From Rhizophagus clarus (lineage: Eukaryota > Glomeromycota > Glomeromycetes > Glomerales > Glomeraceae), in NCBI GenBank assembly GCA_015698045.1, contig BLAL01000215.1, positions 496,001 through 560,000 on the forward strand: a stretch of DNA of 64,000 bases, written 5' to 3'. Within the stretch, counting starts at the first letter, position 1. Each line of letters opens with the position of its first letter. The position numbers were made by a program, and so were the translations under genes. The notes under the pieces are model-generated. The model was not told the DNA's origin. It did not search any database and saw only the letters and a list, made by a program, of their open reading frames with translations. Shown piece by piece: positions 48,571 to 56,168 of this stretch.

Positions 48571-49484
48571 GTCGTCGGTACCCGGCTCCGCCAGGCGCTG
48601 GGCTAAAGCCCCAGTATACATCCCCCCTCCGGGGTAAAACCCTATCAGATCCCCTTCCAGTTAGGCTCCAGCGCCTTTACGGCGCGTCTCTAACAATACC
48701 ATAGATAAATACCATTTCCCCTGGTACAAACTACTATGTATACTCCTCGTACCAACTTAGTACCAATCATCGTACCAACAAACATAACAAATAACCATCA
48801 AAATCACAAAATAAAAGCAAAATCATATACAACATCACTCTGGTACGAATGGTCAAAGAGAATTTCAAAAAATTTTAAGAAAAAAAAACTCCAGACATCA
48901 TATATATACTCCTATACGTATAAAAAAAAAAATAAAGTATTTTGAGAAATTTTTCTGCCCAATGTACCAGACGAATTTCAGACCTAAAAGTATCGATTTT
49001 ACAGTTCCAAAGTCTTCAGAAAGCCAATTTCATCATTGACCCCGGTACAAAGAGTGGTCAAAATTGGTACAAACTTAGACCCCCGCTCTTTGTACCAAAA
49101 TATTGGCATCACTCTTGGTACAAACTCCAGACATCATACATATATACCTATATATACCCCTATACGTACAAAAAAATAAAGTATTTCGAGAAATTTTTCT
49201 GCCCAATGTACCAGACGACCAAAGTATCGATTTCACATTTCCAAAGCCTTCAGAACGTTAATTTTGCTAAAATTCTGGTCCAAAAATTGGTCCAAATTGG
49301 TCCTAGAAAAAAATTCGCTGTTTGTACCAAAATATTAGTACCACTTTTAGGTCAATGACCTTGGTCCAAACTCTGATACATACTTCTTATACAGATCAGT
49401 CCTCATACTAGATACCCATACCAGTCATCAATCGGTTCGTATCTGGGTGTATCAACCCCCAAGAGACAAATATACTGAAAAAAA
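48571..49484 (+). repeat. Left terminal inverted repeat, about 914 bp
   Basis: Matches the reverse complement of 62492-63406 with about four substitutions and small poly(A) length changes that I could see by eye. The outer ~135 bp are G+C-rich (CCGGCTCCGCCAGGCGCTGG). The inner part repeats itself with a period of about 235 bp: ACTCCAGACATCATA at 48889 and 49124, each followed by AATTTTTCTGCCCAATGTACCAGACGA, and TTTGTACCAAAATATT near 49090 and 49320. Open frames inside (48736-48945, 48942-49358) translate these repeats and are not credited. The repeat probably holds the integrase binding sites and possibly the start of DNA replication. Confidence 0.92.
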
Positions 49485-49500
49485 AAACAGCTATTATCGA

Positions 49501-49767
49501 TCACCCAACTAAATGTTCAACTATCTCTTTTAATGGTTTTTCAAATCCAAACTCTTTAGCACGCTTTGCATTATCTAGTTTTAATCCAAGAATGAATGCT
49601 ACTTTAATGTTTACATCATCCAAATCCTCATTTCGGGCTATAGCATACAATTTCATTGACTCAAAATATTCACTTACAGAACCATCACCCTGTGTAGGAG
49701 CTGGTATTTCTATTTCTTGGTCACTTTCTAATCTTGAAGTACTTGGAGGAGTTGTTGGTCTTCCCAT
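49501..49767 (-). CDS. Stand-alone Gag capsid C-terminal-domain-like protein
   Basis: 88 residues from the ATG at 49767; the open frame upstream has no ATG. After a Pro/Ser-rich start (MGRPTTPPSTSRLE) residues about 30-88 read GSVSEYFESMKLYAIA, LDDVNIKVAFILGLKLDNAK and FGFEKPLKEIVEHL. This lines up, with few gaps, with residues 221-280 of the element's own Gag (MPVRDFYDKVRRSAELLG, DVLVNQFLRGLN, DIEELVGLLERV): the capsid C-terminal domain with its QG..V.EY-type helix and the F..GL motif. The N-terminal capsid domain is absent. Known parallels are truncated Gag proteins of Ty1 (p22/p18) that block particle assembly. A regulatory or assembly-modifying role is inference. It is the first gene inside the left repeat. 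Confidence 0.6.
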   Translation of the reverse strand: MGRPTTPPSTSRLESDQEIEIPAPTQGDGSVSEYFESMKLYAIARNEDLDDVNIKVAFILGLKLDNAKRAKEFGFEKPLKEIVEHLVG

Positions 49768-49806
49768 TGTTATGTTTATCACTAATAAATAGTGTTATAT
49801 TTTCAA

Positions 49807-50121
49807 TTAATCCTCTTTTGTCGCCTCCCTTAAATACCTCTTAATATAAGCCTGAACTTTGTCATCGGCATCCAAAATCTTAAGACCAAGTTTCTTAGCC
49901 TTCTTGTTTGTAGCCGTCTTCTTTCTCTTTTTCTTAGCATCTAAAACCTCTCTTTTACTATGTATTTTAACCTCCCAATTTTCACCAGTAAGGGTGTTCT
50001 TGTGTGTCCCACAAATAATACAATCACCATGAATTCGATATCGACCTTTATCAGTCATATCCTGAACTTCTGAAGAGGTTTCTGTCTTCTTTTTACACTT
50101 TGCACAATATATCTCTGTCAT
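49807..50121 (-). CDS. DUF5679-like zinc-ribbon protein
   Basis: 104 residues from the ATG at 50121. The N-terminal 45 residues, MTEIYCAKCKKKTETSSEVQ followed by RYRIHGDCIICGTHKNT, carry two CxxC pairs and the GR.R..G.C..CG pattern of the small DUF5679 zinc ribbon, which is common in large DNA viruses and related elements. The rest is strongly basic (KKKRKKTATNKKAKKLG), which suggests nucleic-acid binding or nuclear localisation. It is divergent from the integrase gene, with only 46 bp between starts. The molecular role of this domain in viruses is not settled. Confidence 0.7.
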   Translation of the reverse strand: MTEIYCAKCKKKTETSSEVQDMTDKGRYRIHGDCIICGTHKNTLTGENWEVKIHSKREVLDAKKKRKKTATNKKAKKLGLKILDADDKVQAYIKRYLREATKED

Positions 50122-50167
50122 ATCCACAAATTTGAATTCTAGAAGTAAAACTTTAATTTTGAGCAAT
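50122..50167. promoter_or_regulatory. 46-bp divergent promoter interval
   Basis: The ATGs of the zinc-ribbon protein (50121, minus) and the integrase (50168, plus) are 46 bp apart. Both promoters must therefore overlap this interval or lie inside the opposite gene. It is AT-rich (CTAGAAGTAAAACTTTAATT) without a clear TATA box. Confidence 0.4.
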
Positions 50168-51265
50168 ATGACCCCTTTAGAGAGGTATTACAAATTTTAT
50201 AACCTATCAGGGGTACCAGTACGTCTTCTTAAAGACCAAGAGCATTATAACATCTATCGAAGACCTCTAAAGGAGAAAAGATCTGAGCATCCAAAAGTAA
50301 TCGTCTGGAAAGAAAATGCTACCCAGCAGTCTGATTTAGCAGAAATGCCTATAGACCCCAAGGGATACCATTATTTTCTCGTAGTAGTAGAAATATCCAG
50401 AAGACGAGTAGATGCTGAGCCTATCAAAAATAAGACAGCTAATAGCGTATTAAAAGCATTTATTAAAATATATGGACGTGGTCGTATCCAATCTCCTACT
50501 CATAGACTAGAAACTGATTCTGGTTCAGAATTTACCAATTCACAAATACGTGATTTTTTCCTTAATAGCATTGGAGTTATGATGAGATTTGGAGAACCTG
50601 AACGTCATAAACAGCAATCATTTGCAGAGAGAGCAATTCAGGCTATAGAAAAACCGCTTTTCAGAAGAATGACAGCACAGGAACTAAAAACTGGTGCGAC
50701 GTCAGTGGAATGGTCTGAAGATTTCCATGATATAGTAAGATTAGTAGATGAACAGTGGCAAAGAGATCCACCTAAAATCCCAGAAGGTCCACCTAAAATC
50801 GATAAAAATACAGAATTACTATTAGAGGGGACACAAGTTCGAACCAAACTTCATGAACCTATATCAGTACTTGGAAAAAAATTACATGGTAAGTTCAGAA
50901 TAGGCGACATTAAATGGGACCCAAAAGTTCGTATAATTAAGAAGCTTATCCTTTCTCCTGAACAGCCACCTACATATTTACTTGATGGACCACATGGTAG
51001 GTTAGGAGTATCTAGATGTGCATATACTAGAAAAGAATTGCAAGTCATTCCTATCAACGAAAAACCCCCACCTGATTCGGTCATAAGGGGACGGCCAGAA
51101 AGATATGTACCTGAAAGGATTCTTAAGCATCGTACCAGAAAGGGTCAGCTCCAATACTTAGTCAAATGGGAACGCTATCCAGAAGACGAATCTACATGGG
51201 AGCCAGCTGACAGATTACAAGAAGACATTCCCAATCTAATACGTATCTATAATGATACAAAATAG
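50168..51265 (+). CDS. Polinton integrase with DDE core and C-terminal chromodomain
   Basis: 365 residues from the ATG at 50168; upstream codons in frame include no ATG. The retroviral-type integrase core (about 45-200) has D56 (QQSDLAEM), D117 (HRLETDSGSEFTN) and E154 (KQQSFAERAIQA), with D-E spacing 36 as expected of the D,D-35-E family. It would cut and join the element's ends into host DNA with a 6-bp stagger, matching the duplication seen. Residues about 310-360 (YVPERILKHRTRKGQLQYLV KWERYP, then ESTWEPADRL) form a chromodomain, which in related integrases reads methylated histone H3 and steers insertion. I do not see an HHCC zinc finger at the N-terminus. All catalytic residues are present, so it should be active. 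Confidence 0.92.
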   Translation: MTPLERYYKFYNLSGVPVRLLKDQEHYNIYRRPLKEKRSEHPKVIVWKENATQQSDLAEMPIDPKGYHYFLVVVEISRRRVDAEPIKNKTANSVLKAFIKIYGRGRIQSPTHRLETDSGSEFTNSQIRDFFLNSIGVMMRFGEPERHKQQSFAERAIQAIEKPLFRRMTAQELKTGATSVEWSEDFHDIVRLVDEQWQRDPPKIPEGPPKIDKNTELLLEGTQVRTKLHEPISVLGKKLHGKFRIGDIKWDPKVRIIKKLILSPEQPPTYLLDGPHGRLGVSRCAYTRKELQVIPINEKPPPDSVIRGRPERYVPERILKHRTRKGQLQYLVKWERYPEDESTWEPADRLQEDIPNLIRIYNDTK

Positions 51266-51376
51266 ATTATATTTTTTTTTCGAAAAATTCTAAAATTGTA
51301 ATTAAAGATAAGGGTATAATAAAGTAAATCATATAATAAATATTCGAAATTAAACATATCCATTATATACTAAAAA

Positions 51377-52012
51377 ATGTATACTGACATTGCTACATTC
51401 TTAGATGTATCCCCAGAGTGGGTAGAAAACTGGCTAAATACTCCAATCAAGGAAACTGGCCACACTGTAAATGCTACTTTCAAGAGAACTGATATATTTC
51501 AGATACATGAAATTGCTCGTGTCATCATGTATCAACTTAACCAGCTTGCCAAAGAGGACTACTGGAAAGCTGTAATGGATTATAAGAATAGTGTTGAAGA
51601 ATTAGAACATGCTTATAAAAAATATGTAGGTACGAATAAAGCTCTTAAAGATTCTCTATATAAAAAATTTATGGATTTGGCCGATAAAAAAAGAAAAGCT
51701 TTTGCATATCAGGTAGAAATAGAAACAATTATATTACAAGGTGGATTTGCATATAAAGATACAGAAAAGATTTATATAATTTATCATATTAACATGCTAG
51801 CTGATAGGTTGGATCCTTATGAAATCCCAGGATTCGGTGAACCAGAAGAAGAATCATCTTGGCAACCAGATTACTGGGGAGATGAAGATCCAGACAATCC
51901 TGCAAATTGGCAATCGATGCCGGATGAATCTGATGAAGATCTAAGTGATGATTCAAGCGATTCTGATGAAGATCCAGATTACCCTTATCTAGAATCTGTT
52001 GAATGGATCTAA
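51377..52012 (+). CDS. Element protein of unknown function with acidic tail
   Basis: 211 residues from the ATG at 51377. Residues 1-150 look mostly helical (WVENWLNTPIKETGHTVNAT, IHEIARVIMYQLNQLAKEDY, LYKKFMDLADKKRKAFAYQV). The last 50 are very acidic and Ser/Trp/Pro-rich (ESSWQPDYWGDEDPDNPANW, DESDEDLSDDSSDSDEDPDY) and likely disordered. No domain is recognised. It follows the integrase in the same direction after 111 bp and ends 14 bp from the convergent protease ORF. The acidic tail could mimic nucleic acid or bind histones, or bind a basic partner; that is a guess. Confidence 0.65.
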   Translation: MYTDIATFLDVSPEWVENWLNTPIKETGHTVNATFKRTDIFQIHEIARVIMYQLNQLAKEDYWKAVMDYKNSVEELEHAYKKYVGTNKALKDSLYKKFMDLADKKRKAFAYQVEIETIILQGGFAYKDTEKIYIIYHINMLADRLDPYEIPGFGEPEEESSWQPDYWGDEDPDNPANWQSMPDESDEDLSDDSSDSDEDPDYPYLESVEWI

Positions 52013-52026
52013 TTTTATATTTTTTT

Positions 52027-52749
52027 TTATGTCCTATTTGCATCCGGAATTATAGGAATAAAATAGTCCCTATCATTGCATGTAAGGGCAATATGACTTC
52101 GAGATTCATGAACATCATAATTATACCTTTTAAGGCACGCTCGGCTTAAACCGATTTCTCTATGCTTATACCTTTTTAGGACTACAAGATCTTCTTTAAT
52201 GATACAACTACCACTCTGTGGTGGTGAAAGGTTTATCGATACATTTTTTACTATACCAAGTGTCTCACCATCCCCTGATGCACCAGTAATACTATGCTTT
52301 ATAGATTTATCAACTTTTAGTTTTAGTTCGTGACATGCTTCTTCTTGGATAAAGGAAACATTAGCACAGGAATCCGCTAAACACTGAATATCTATCCCAT
52401 TTACATTTCCATTTATAGCTAAAAGATCTTTAGTATTTTCCAATCGAGCGACATCAATATCCATAGCCACTGGGTCTGAATATTCCTCCTGTACTGCTGG
52501 TTGTTCTTGAGGAGCGCTTTCATAATTTTCTAATATTTTATAGACGATCTCCTGAATAATCTTTCTGATATCAGCAAGTTTTAGAAGATTTAAGAGCTCC
52601 GTTTTAGTAAAGTTTGTTTGTGGCTTAATAGCAGGAAGTTTTACCATCTTAGTCGAATTAGATGCCGATTTTGTCGATTTAGATGGTATCGATTTAGATG
52701 CTGATGGTGATTTAGTTGCTGGTAGTTTACCTTTATTTGAAACTATCTT
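52027..52749 (-). CDS. Retropepsin-like aspartic protease (Pro), expressed by -1 frameshift from gag
   Basis: The -1 frame stays open from the A9 run at 52748-52756, overlapping the gag stop, down to the stop at 52027 (240 codons). It also contains an ATG at 52647 that would give 206 residues. First comes a Ser/Lys-rich linker, then (numbered from that ATG) the protease domain at about 80-200. ADSCANVSFI at 91-100 holds the active-site aspartate D92, and SITGASGDGET is flap-like. EIGLSRACLKRYNYDVHESR and SHIAL match the second conserved block of Ty3-type retropepsins (ILG.DWL..Y). The usual D-S/T-G-A is here D-S-C-A. Retropepsins act as dimers and mature Gag. No reverse transcriptase, RNase H or retroviral integrase follows it. 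An independent start at 52647 remains possible. Confidence 0.75.
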   Translation of the reverse strand, partial: KIVSNKGKLPATKSPSASKSIPSKSTKSASNSTKMVKLPAIKPQTNFTKTELLNLLKLADIRKIIQEIVYKILENYESAPQEQPAVQEEYSDPVAMDIDVARLENTKDLLAINGNVNGIDIQCLADSCANVSFIQEEACHELKLKVDKSIKHSITGASGDGETLGIVKNVSINLSPPQSGSCIIKEDLVVLKRYKHREIGLSRACLKRYNYDVHESRSHIALTCNDRDYFIPIIPDANRT

Positions 52750-52757
52750 TTTTTTTG
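52743..52757 (-). promoter_or_regulatory. Probable -1 ribosomal frameshift site (A9 slippery run) at the gag stop
   Basis: The last gag codons read CAA AAA AAA AGA TAG. A AAA AAA fits the X XXY YYZ slippery heptamer; a -1 slip reads on as AAG ATA GTT in the protease frame, which has no stop for 240 codons. This is the layout of many retroviral and Ty3-type gag-pro junctions. Downstream, GGTAAACTACC can form only a small 4-bp stem, so a strong stimulatory structure is not evident. Polymerase slippage on A9 would give the same result. Confidence 0.65.
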
Positions 52758-54197
52758 AACGAGCATAATTTCTCCATTCTCACCTTGAACTAATTCTATA
52801 GGTACACCTCGAATAGCATTGGAAGTATCCATAGGATCATCATGATCATCCAAGGAAAGTTCACGCATTGCCCTATTTAACTCTGCATCTTCACGTCTTT
52901 CTCTAGCTTTTGCGATTCTTTTAGCAATCTTACTAGCTAATCTTTGTTCTAATGTATTTCTAGGAGCAGGTCTACCTGGTACTGCATCAAACAACTGTTG
53001 TAAATGCCTATTATCAACCTCATCTTCATCAGGCGGATTAAAAGCTTCATCAGGAATATCATCCCAATCATCATGATATCGAGGCGTAGGCTTAGGCTTA
53101 GGTCTATAAACATGCTTTACATCTCGAGCCTTAAGACTCTCCTGTAATTGGCGAATTTGGGATTGAAAACCTTCAGCCTGTTGTTGTAATAATCGACTCA
53201 TTTCTCCTTGTGTAACTGCATGATGTTGGACTGGTTTTAATATAACTGGCTCCTGACTAACTGGTGGCAATTGCTCTGGAATAATTTGTCTATCCCTCTG
53301 ATACTGTATATTTTCTCGTCTTTCTCTACCAAGACGTAATTCAGCCTTTCTTTTTTCAACTCGTTCAAGAAGACCTACCAATTCCTCTATATCCCGTTCA
53401 GCACCAATCCTTTCAGCCTCAATAGCACAATCATCATTTAGACCTCTTAGAAACTGATTAACTAAAACATCATTACCATAACCTAATAGCTCAGCACTTC
53501 TTCTAACTTTATCATAAAAATCTCGAACAGGCATATTTTCCTGAAAAAGGTTACCAAACCTTAACTGACGTCTGGCATTCTGCTGTGTAGGAAATTCATT
53601 ACGCATTTTAATTAGAACATGACAGGGACGGGCTGGAATTATATACGGATGACCGGCACCAGCTCCACCAGGAATTATTGCACCAGCACCAGCACCAGCA
53701 ACAGCACTAACAACATTGTGGTTAAGAGGGTCATTAGTAAATTCCATACCAGCACGATTTAACCAAATATCTCTATTCCCTTCTATGGCATAATCAGGCC
53801 AGACATTAGTAACTAGAACATTAGCACCTACACCACCAGGTGCCATAATATTTCTTGCACCAGAAGGGTTAACCCATGTATTTACTGGACAATTAACACC
53901 AGCATTACCAGCCATACCCTTAAATGTGGCCTCATCTCCATGCAAATTACTAAGAAGAATATTTCTAAGTCTAACTCTCTTTCCTAGGATATTAGCATCA
54001 TACCATCTGGAGGCTGGACCAGTTAAGCAAGCACAAAGTATACCCATAGCTTTCTCCCAACCTGCTGGAGGACCACCATCAGCCGATGGATCAATTCCAA
54101 TACTATGAATATAACCTTTATATAACTCAAAAAATCTCTCAAGATCATCGTCATCATTTCCAGCAAAAACTGGCATTCCTATTGCAATGGTAGCCAT
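52743..54197 (-). CDS. Retroelement-type Gag capsid protein within a Polinton
   Basis: 484 residues from the ATG at 54197. Residues 9-82 match the N-terminal half of the Ty3/gypsy retrotransposon Gag domain: PVFAGNDDDDLERFFELYKG, then WEKAMGILCACLTGPASRWY. Residues 196-285 match the second half: IKMRNEFPTQQNARRQLRFG, NMPVRDFYDKVRRSAELLGY, VNQFLRGLNDD, DIEELVGLLERVEKRK. Between them is an insertion of about 110 residues rich in Gly, Ala, Asn and Pro (GAGAGAIIPGGAGAGHP). Residues 290-484 are charged, with a helix (VTQGEMSRLLQQQAEGFQSQ) and Arg-rich and acidic parts. No CCHC zinc knuckle is present. It should assemble a shell, which here may enclose DNA. Its start overlaps the end of the upstream coiled-coil gene by 19 bp. 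Confidence 0.82.
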   Translation of the reverse strand: MATIAIGMPVFAGNDDDDLERFFELYKGYIHSIGIDPSADGGPPAGWEKAMGILCACLTGPASRWYDANILGKRVRLRNILLSNLHGDEATFKGMAGNAGVNCPVNTWVNPSGARNIMAPGGVGANVLVTNVWPDYAIEGNRDIWLNRAGMEFTNDPLNHNVVSAVAGAGAGAIIPGGAGAGHPYIIPARPCHVLIKMRNEFPTQQNARRQLRFGNLFQENMPVRDFYDKVRRSAELLGYGNDVLVNQFLRGLNDDCAIEAERIGAERDIEELVGLLERVEKRKAELRLGRERRENIQYQRDRQIIPEQLPPVSQEPVILKPVQHHAVTQGEMSRLLQQQAEGFQSQIRQLQESLKARDVKHVYRPKPKPTPRYHDDWDDIPDEAFNPPDEDEVDNRHLQQLFDAVPGRPAPRNTLEQRLASKIAKRIAKARERREDAELNRAMRELSLDDHDDPMDTSNAIRGVPIELVQGENGEIMLVQKKR

Positions 54198-54829
54198 ATT
54201 ACTTGTGGATTATCTGGAGGAGGATTGTTGACTATGGGATTTGCTTGTCTAATTCGAAACCACTGCGCTTGAATTCTAAGTACAGCCAGTTGTGCTTGCA
54301 TTCTATCACGAATTCGTCCCAAGTTTCTAGATGTAAGTCGTTCTATTGCAAGTTGGTGTGTTAATCTATTATTTCTTTGTTGCAAAGTATCCCTAATTCT
54401 TCTTTGCCGTACTTGCTGATCTTGTAATTGATTAGCTTGATCACGATTTGCATTTACCAGATGATTTCTCTCATTTTGCAATCTGTTCCTCTCATTTTGA
54501 CATGCAATAAGACGTTGTCTAATACCATGAATCTCACGTTCTCTAGCATTAGTCACTTCTTGCAAAAACCTTAATAAACCAGTTGAAGTATCAAGCTCTT
54601 CCCTAATTTGTCTTACTCTTTCTTCAACCTGTATACCATGATCTATAATCAATCCAATAATATGCTTAATCTCATGATTAATATTTATAAGATTTGGTGT
54701 AACAGTCATTCGACCATTTACCAGCAGGGCATCTGCGCCATTCTTAAGTGCATTAATTAGCTGATTAATATCCATAGCTACTAAATGTGCTGGAGGGGGT
54801 CCTGTAGGATCAGTGGGAACATATGCCAT
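54179..54829 (-). CDS. Coiled-coil protein upstream of gag
   Basis: 216 residues from the ATG at 54829 (MAYVPTDPTGPPPAHL). Residues about 20-60 are a hydrophobic helical part (MDINQLINALKNGADALLVN). Residues about 65-200 are a long heptad coiled coil rich in Gln, Arg and Asn (REREIHGIRQRLIACQNERN, RLQNERNHLVNANRDQANQL, RIRDTLQQRNNRLTHQLAIE). The end is Pro/Asn-rich. Its stop overlaps the gag start by 19 bp, so both may be read from one mRNA or with reinitiation. Position before gag suggests a particle-associated protein such as a scaffold or fibre; no family is recognised. Confidence 0.65.
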   Translation of the reverse strand: MAYVPTDPTGPPPAHLVAMDINQLINALKNGADALLVNGRMTVTPNLININHEIKHIIGLIIDHGIQVEERVRQIREELDTSTGLLRFLQEVTNAREREIHGIRQRLIACQNERNRLQNERNHLVNANRDQANQLQDQQVRQRRIRDTLQQRNNRLTHQLAIERLTSRNLGRIRDRMQAQLAVLRIQAQWFRIRQANPIVNNPPPDNPQVIWLPLQ

Positions 54830-54869
54830 TTTGAATATACTATACACTATATACTACTAATTGCTTAAA
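54830..54869. promoter_or_regulatory. 40-bp divergent promoter interval
   Basis: Only 40 bp separate the ATGs of the coiled-coil/gag operon-like unit (54829, minus) and the ATPase (54870, plus). It contains ATATACTATACACTATATAC, a run of TATA-like words that could serve both directions. Together with 50122-50167 it is the second compact divergent start site in the element. Confidence 0.5.
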
Positions 54870-56168
54870 ATGGACTTATATGTGTACAATTTAGATGAGT
54901 ATACCGGTGATACTAGACAAGGAAATGAATATGCTCCAGTATGGAATTTTTGTCTTGCTGTAGCCGGTAGCTCAGATTCTGGAAAGACTACTATGCTTCT
55001 TAATTTACTAATGGGAGATGCAAAAGCCAAAGAGGATGGAAATCGATATATTCTTTGCGATGAAATAGTCCTTATTTGTAGGTATTTAGACGAACCTAAA
55101 TGGCAAATGGTAAAAGATTTCTTTGATGATAGTGAAGACGTTACTTTTAGAGCGATTTCATATCATCAAATACCAGATGTAGAAGACTTTGACCCCAAAA
55201 TTGCTACTGTAGTTATATTTGAGGATTTAATGGATGCCCCTAAAAACATCCAAGAAAAAATAACTGGATACTTTACCCATGGACGACATAGAAATATTTC
55301 GGCTATTTATGTAGCCCAAAGATTCTTTGCCATCCCAAAAGCAATTCGAGAAAATGTGAATTATATTTCTCTACATGGTGGGCATGGTAGTTTAAGTGAT
55401 ACAAAGCGTATCATTAAACAATATACTAATGAGTCAGATTCTTTTGCCCCAATCATTGATGAGCTGACTTTGAGCAAAGAATTCATAGTATTTGACTTAA
55501 GATGCCCTAAAACTGACCCTTTAGCAATCAGAGTTCGATGGGATACTAGTCTTAGAACTTTTATGGAATCGTCCTTGAATAACGCTTCTAAAATGATCAT
55601 GTGTACATCTAAGATTGATCTAAGATCATCCAAGAACGATTCTAGAATCATCACAGATTCATCTAAGATTGATCTAAGATCATCCAAGAATGATTCTAGA
55701 ATCATCACAGATTCATCTAAGATCGATCTAAGATGTCGATTTACTTCTTATGGGCAGAAGGCAATAGCTGAAGCTAAAAAGAATAATTTGTTAAAGGAAT
55801 TTGCCCGAAACTTTCCTTCTCCTAAGGAACGTAAACTTTACTTAATACCAGACGCCTTATCGAAGGTAAAAAATTCAGATATTTGGGCTAAATATGTTTT
55901 TAGAGAAGCTTATGGAATAAATGATCGTACTCTTGGAGATGAGTATAAGAAATTCCTATCCCAAGTTAAGAATGTATGTGTTACTAGAAATAATTCCCCA
56001 GTATCAGTAACACCTTTTGATCGATATAGAGAACTTTTGAATGAGCGTCCTCTAAGTGACAAAAAAATAATAGAAGGTATTGGAGCACTTCTAAAACTAT
56101 TCAATGATGGCTTAATGAAAAAGCCTACCCTACAAGTGGGAATTAATAGTCTATTCCATTCTTTCTAA
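54870..56168 (+). CDS. A32/FtsK-HerA-type genome-packaging ATPase
   Basis: 432 residues from the ATG at 54870. The P-loop is at 33-41 (GSSDSGKTT), Walker B at 113-119 (TVVIFED), and YFTHGRHRNISAIYVAQRFF at 134-153 holds the sensor/Gln motif. This order is typical of the packaging ATPases of poxviruses (A32), adenovirus-like elements and Polintons, which pump DNA into capsids. Residues about 245-290 carry a 2.3-fold repeat of an 18-residue unit (SKIDLRSSKNDSRIITDS) not part of the family core. The C-terminal 140 residues are unrecognised and mostly helical. Its 3' end overlaps the convergent gene at 56143 by 26 bp. A packaging motor next to a Gag gene suggests that DNA enters the Gag shell; that is inference. 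Confidence 0.85.
   Translation: MDLYVYNLDEYTGDTRQGNEYAPVWNFCLAVAGSSDSGKTTMLLNLLMGDAKAKEDGNRYILCDEIVLICRYLDEPKWQMVKDFFDDSEDVTFRAISYHQIPDVEDFDPKIATVVIFEDLMDAPKNIQEKITGYFTHGRHRNISAIYVAQRFFAIPKAIRENVNYISLHGGHGSLSDTKRIIKQYTNESDSFAPIIDELTLSKEFIVFDLRCPKTDPLAIRVRWDTSLRTFMESSLNNASKMIMCTSKIDLRSSKNDSRIITDSSKIDLRSSKNDSRIITDSSKIDLRCRFTSYGQKAIAEAKKNNLLKEFARNFPSPKERKLYLIPDALSKVKNSDIWAKYVFREAYGINDRTLGDEYKKFLSQVKNVCVTRNNSPVSVTPFDRYRELLNERPLSDKKIIEGIGALLKLFNDGLMKKPTLQVGINSLFHSF
55608..55733 (+). repeat. 54-bp in-frame tandem repeat inside the ATPase gene
   Basis: TCTAAGATTGATCTAAGATC starts at 55608, 55662 and 55716, exactly 54 bp apart, with one or two differences per copy. It adds 18-residue units to the protein without shifting the frame, between the ATPase core and the C-terminal region. 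Confidence 0.85.

Noticed and set aside
48736..49358. Two open frames in the left TIR, repeated at 62618-63241 in the right TIR
   Set aside because: They translate the internal TIR repeats (KLQTSYIYTY units) and show no domain; identity between ends reflects the TIR, not selection.
52027..52647. Protease as an independent gene starting at the ATG at 52647
   Set aside because: Not excluded, but the -1 frame is open from the A9 run over the gag stop and no promoter-like gap separates it from gag, so frameshift expression is preferred.
52027..54197. A Ty3-type LTR retrotransposon nested in the Polinton
   Set aside because: There is no reverse transcriptase, RNase H, LTR, primer-binding site or extra target duplication around the gag-pro block; the block fits tightly among element genes with overlapping ends.
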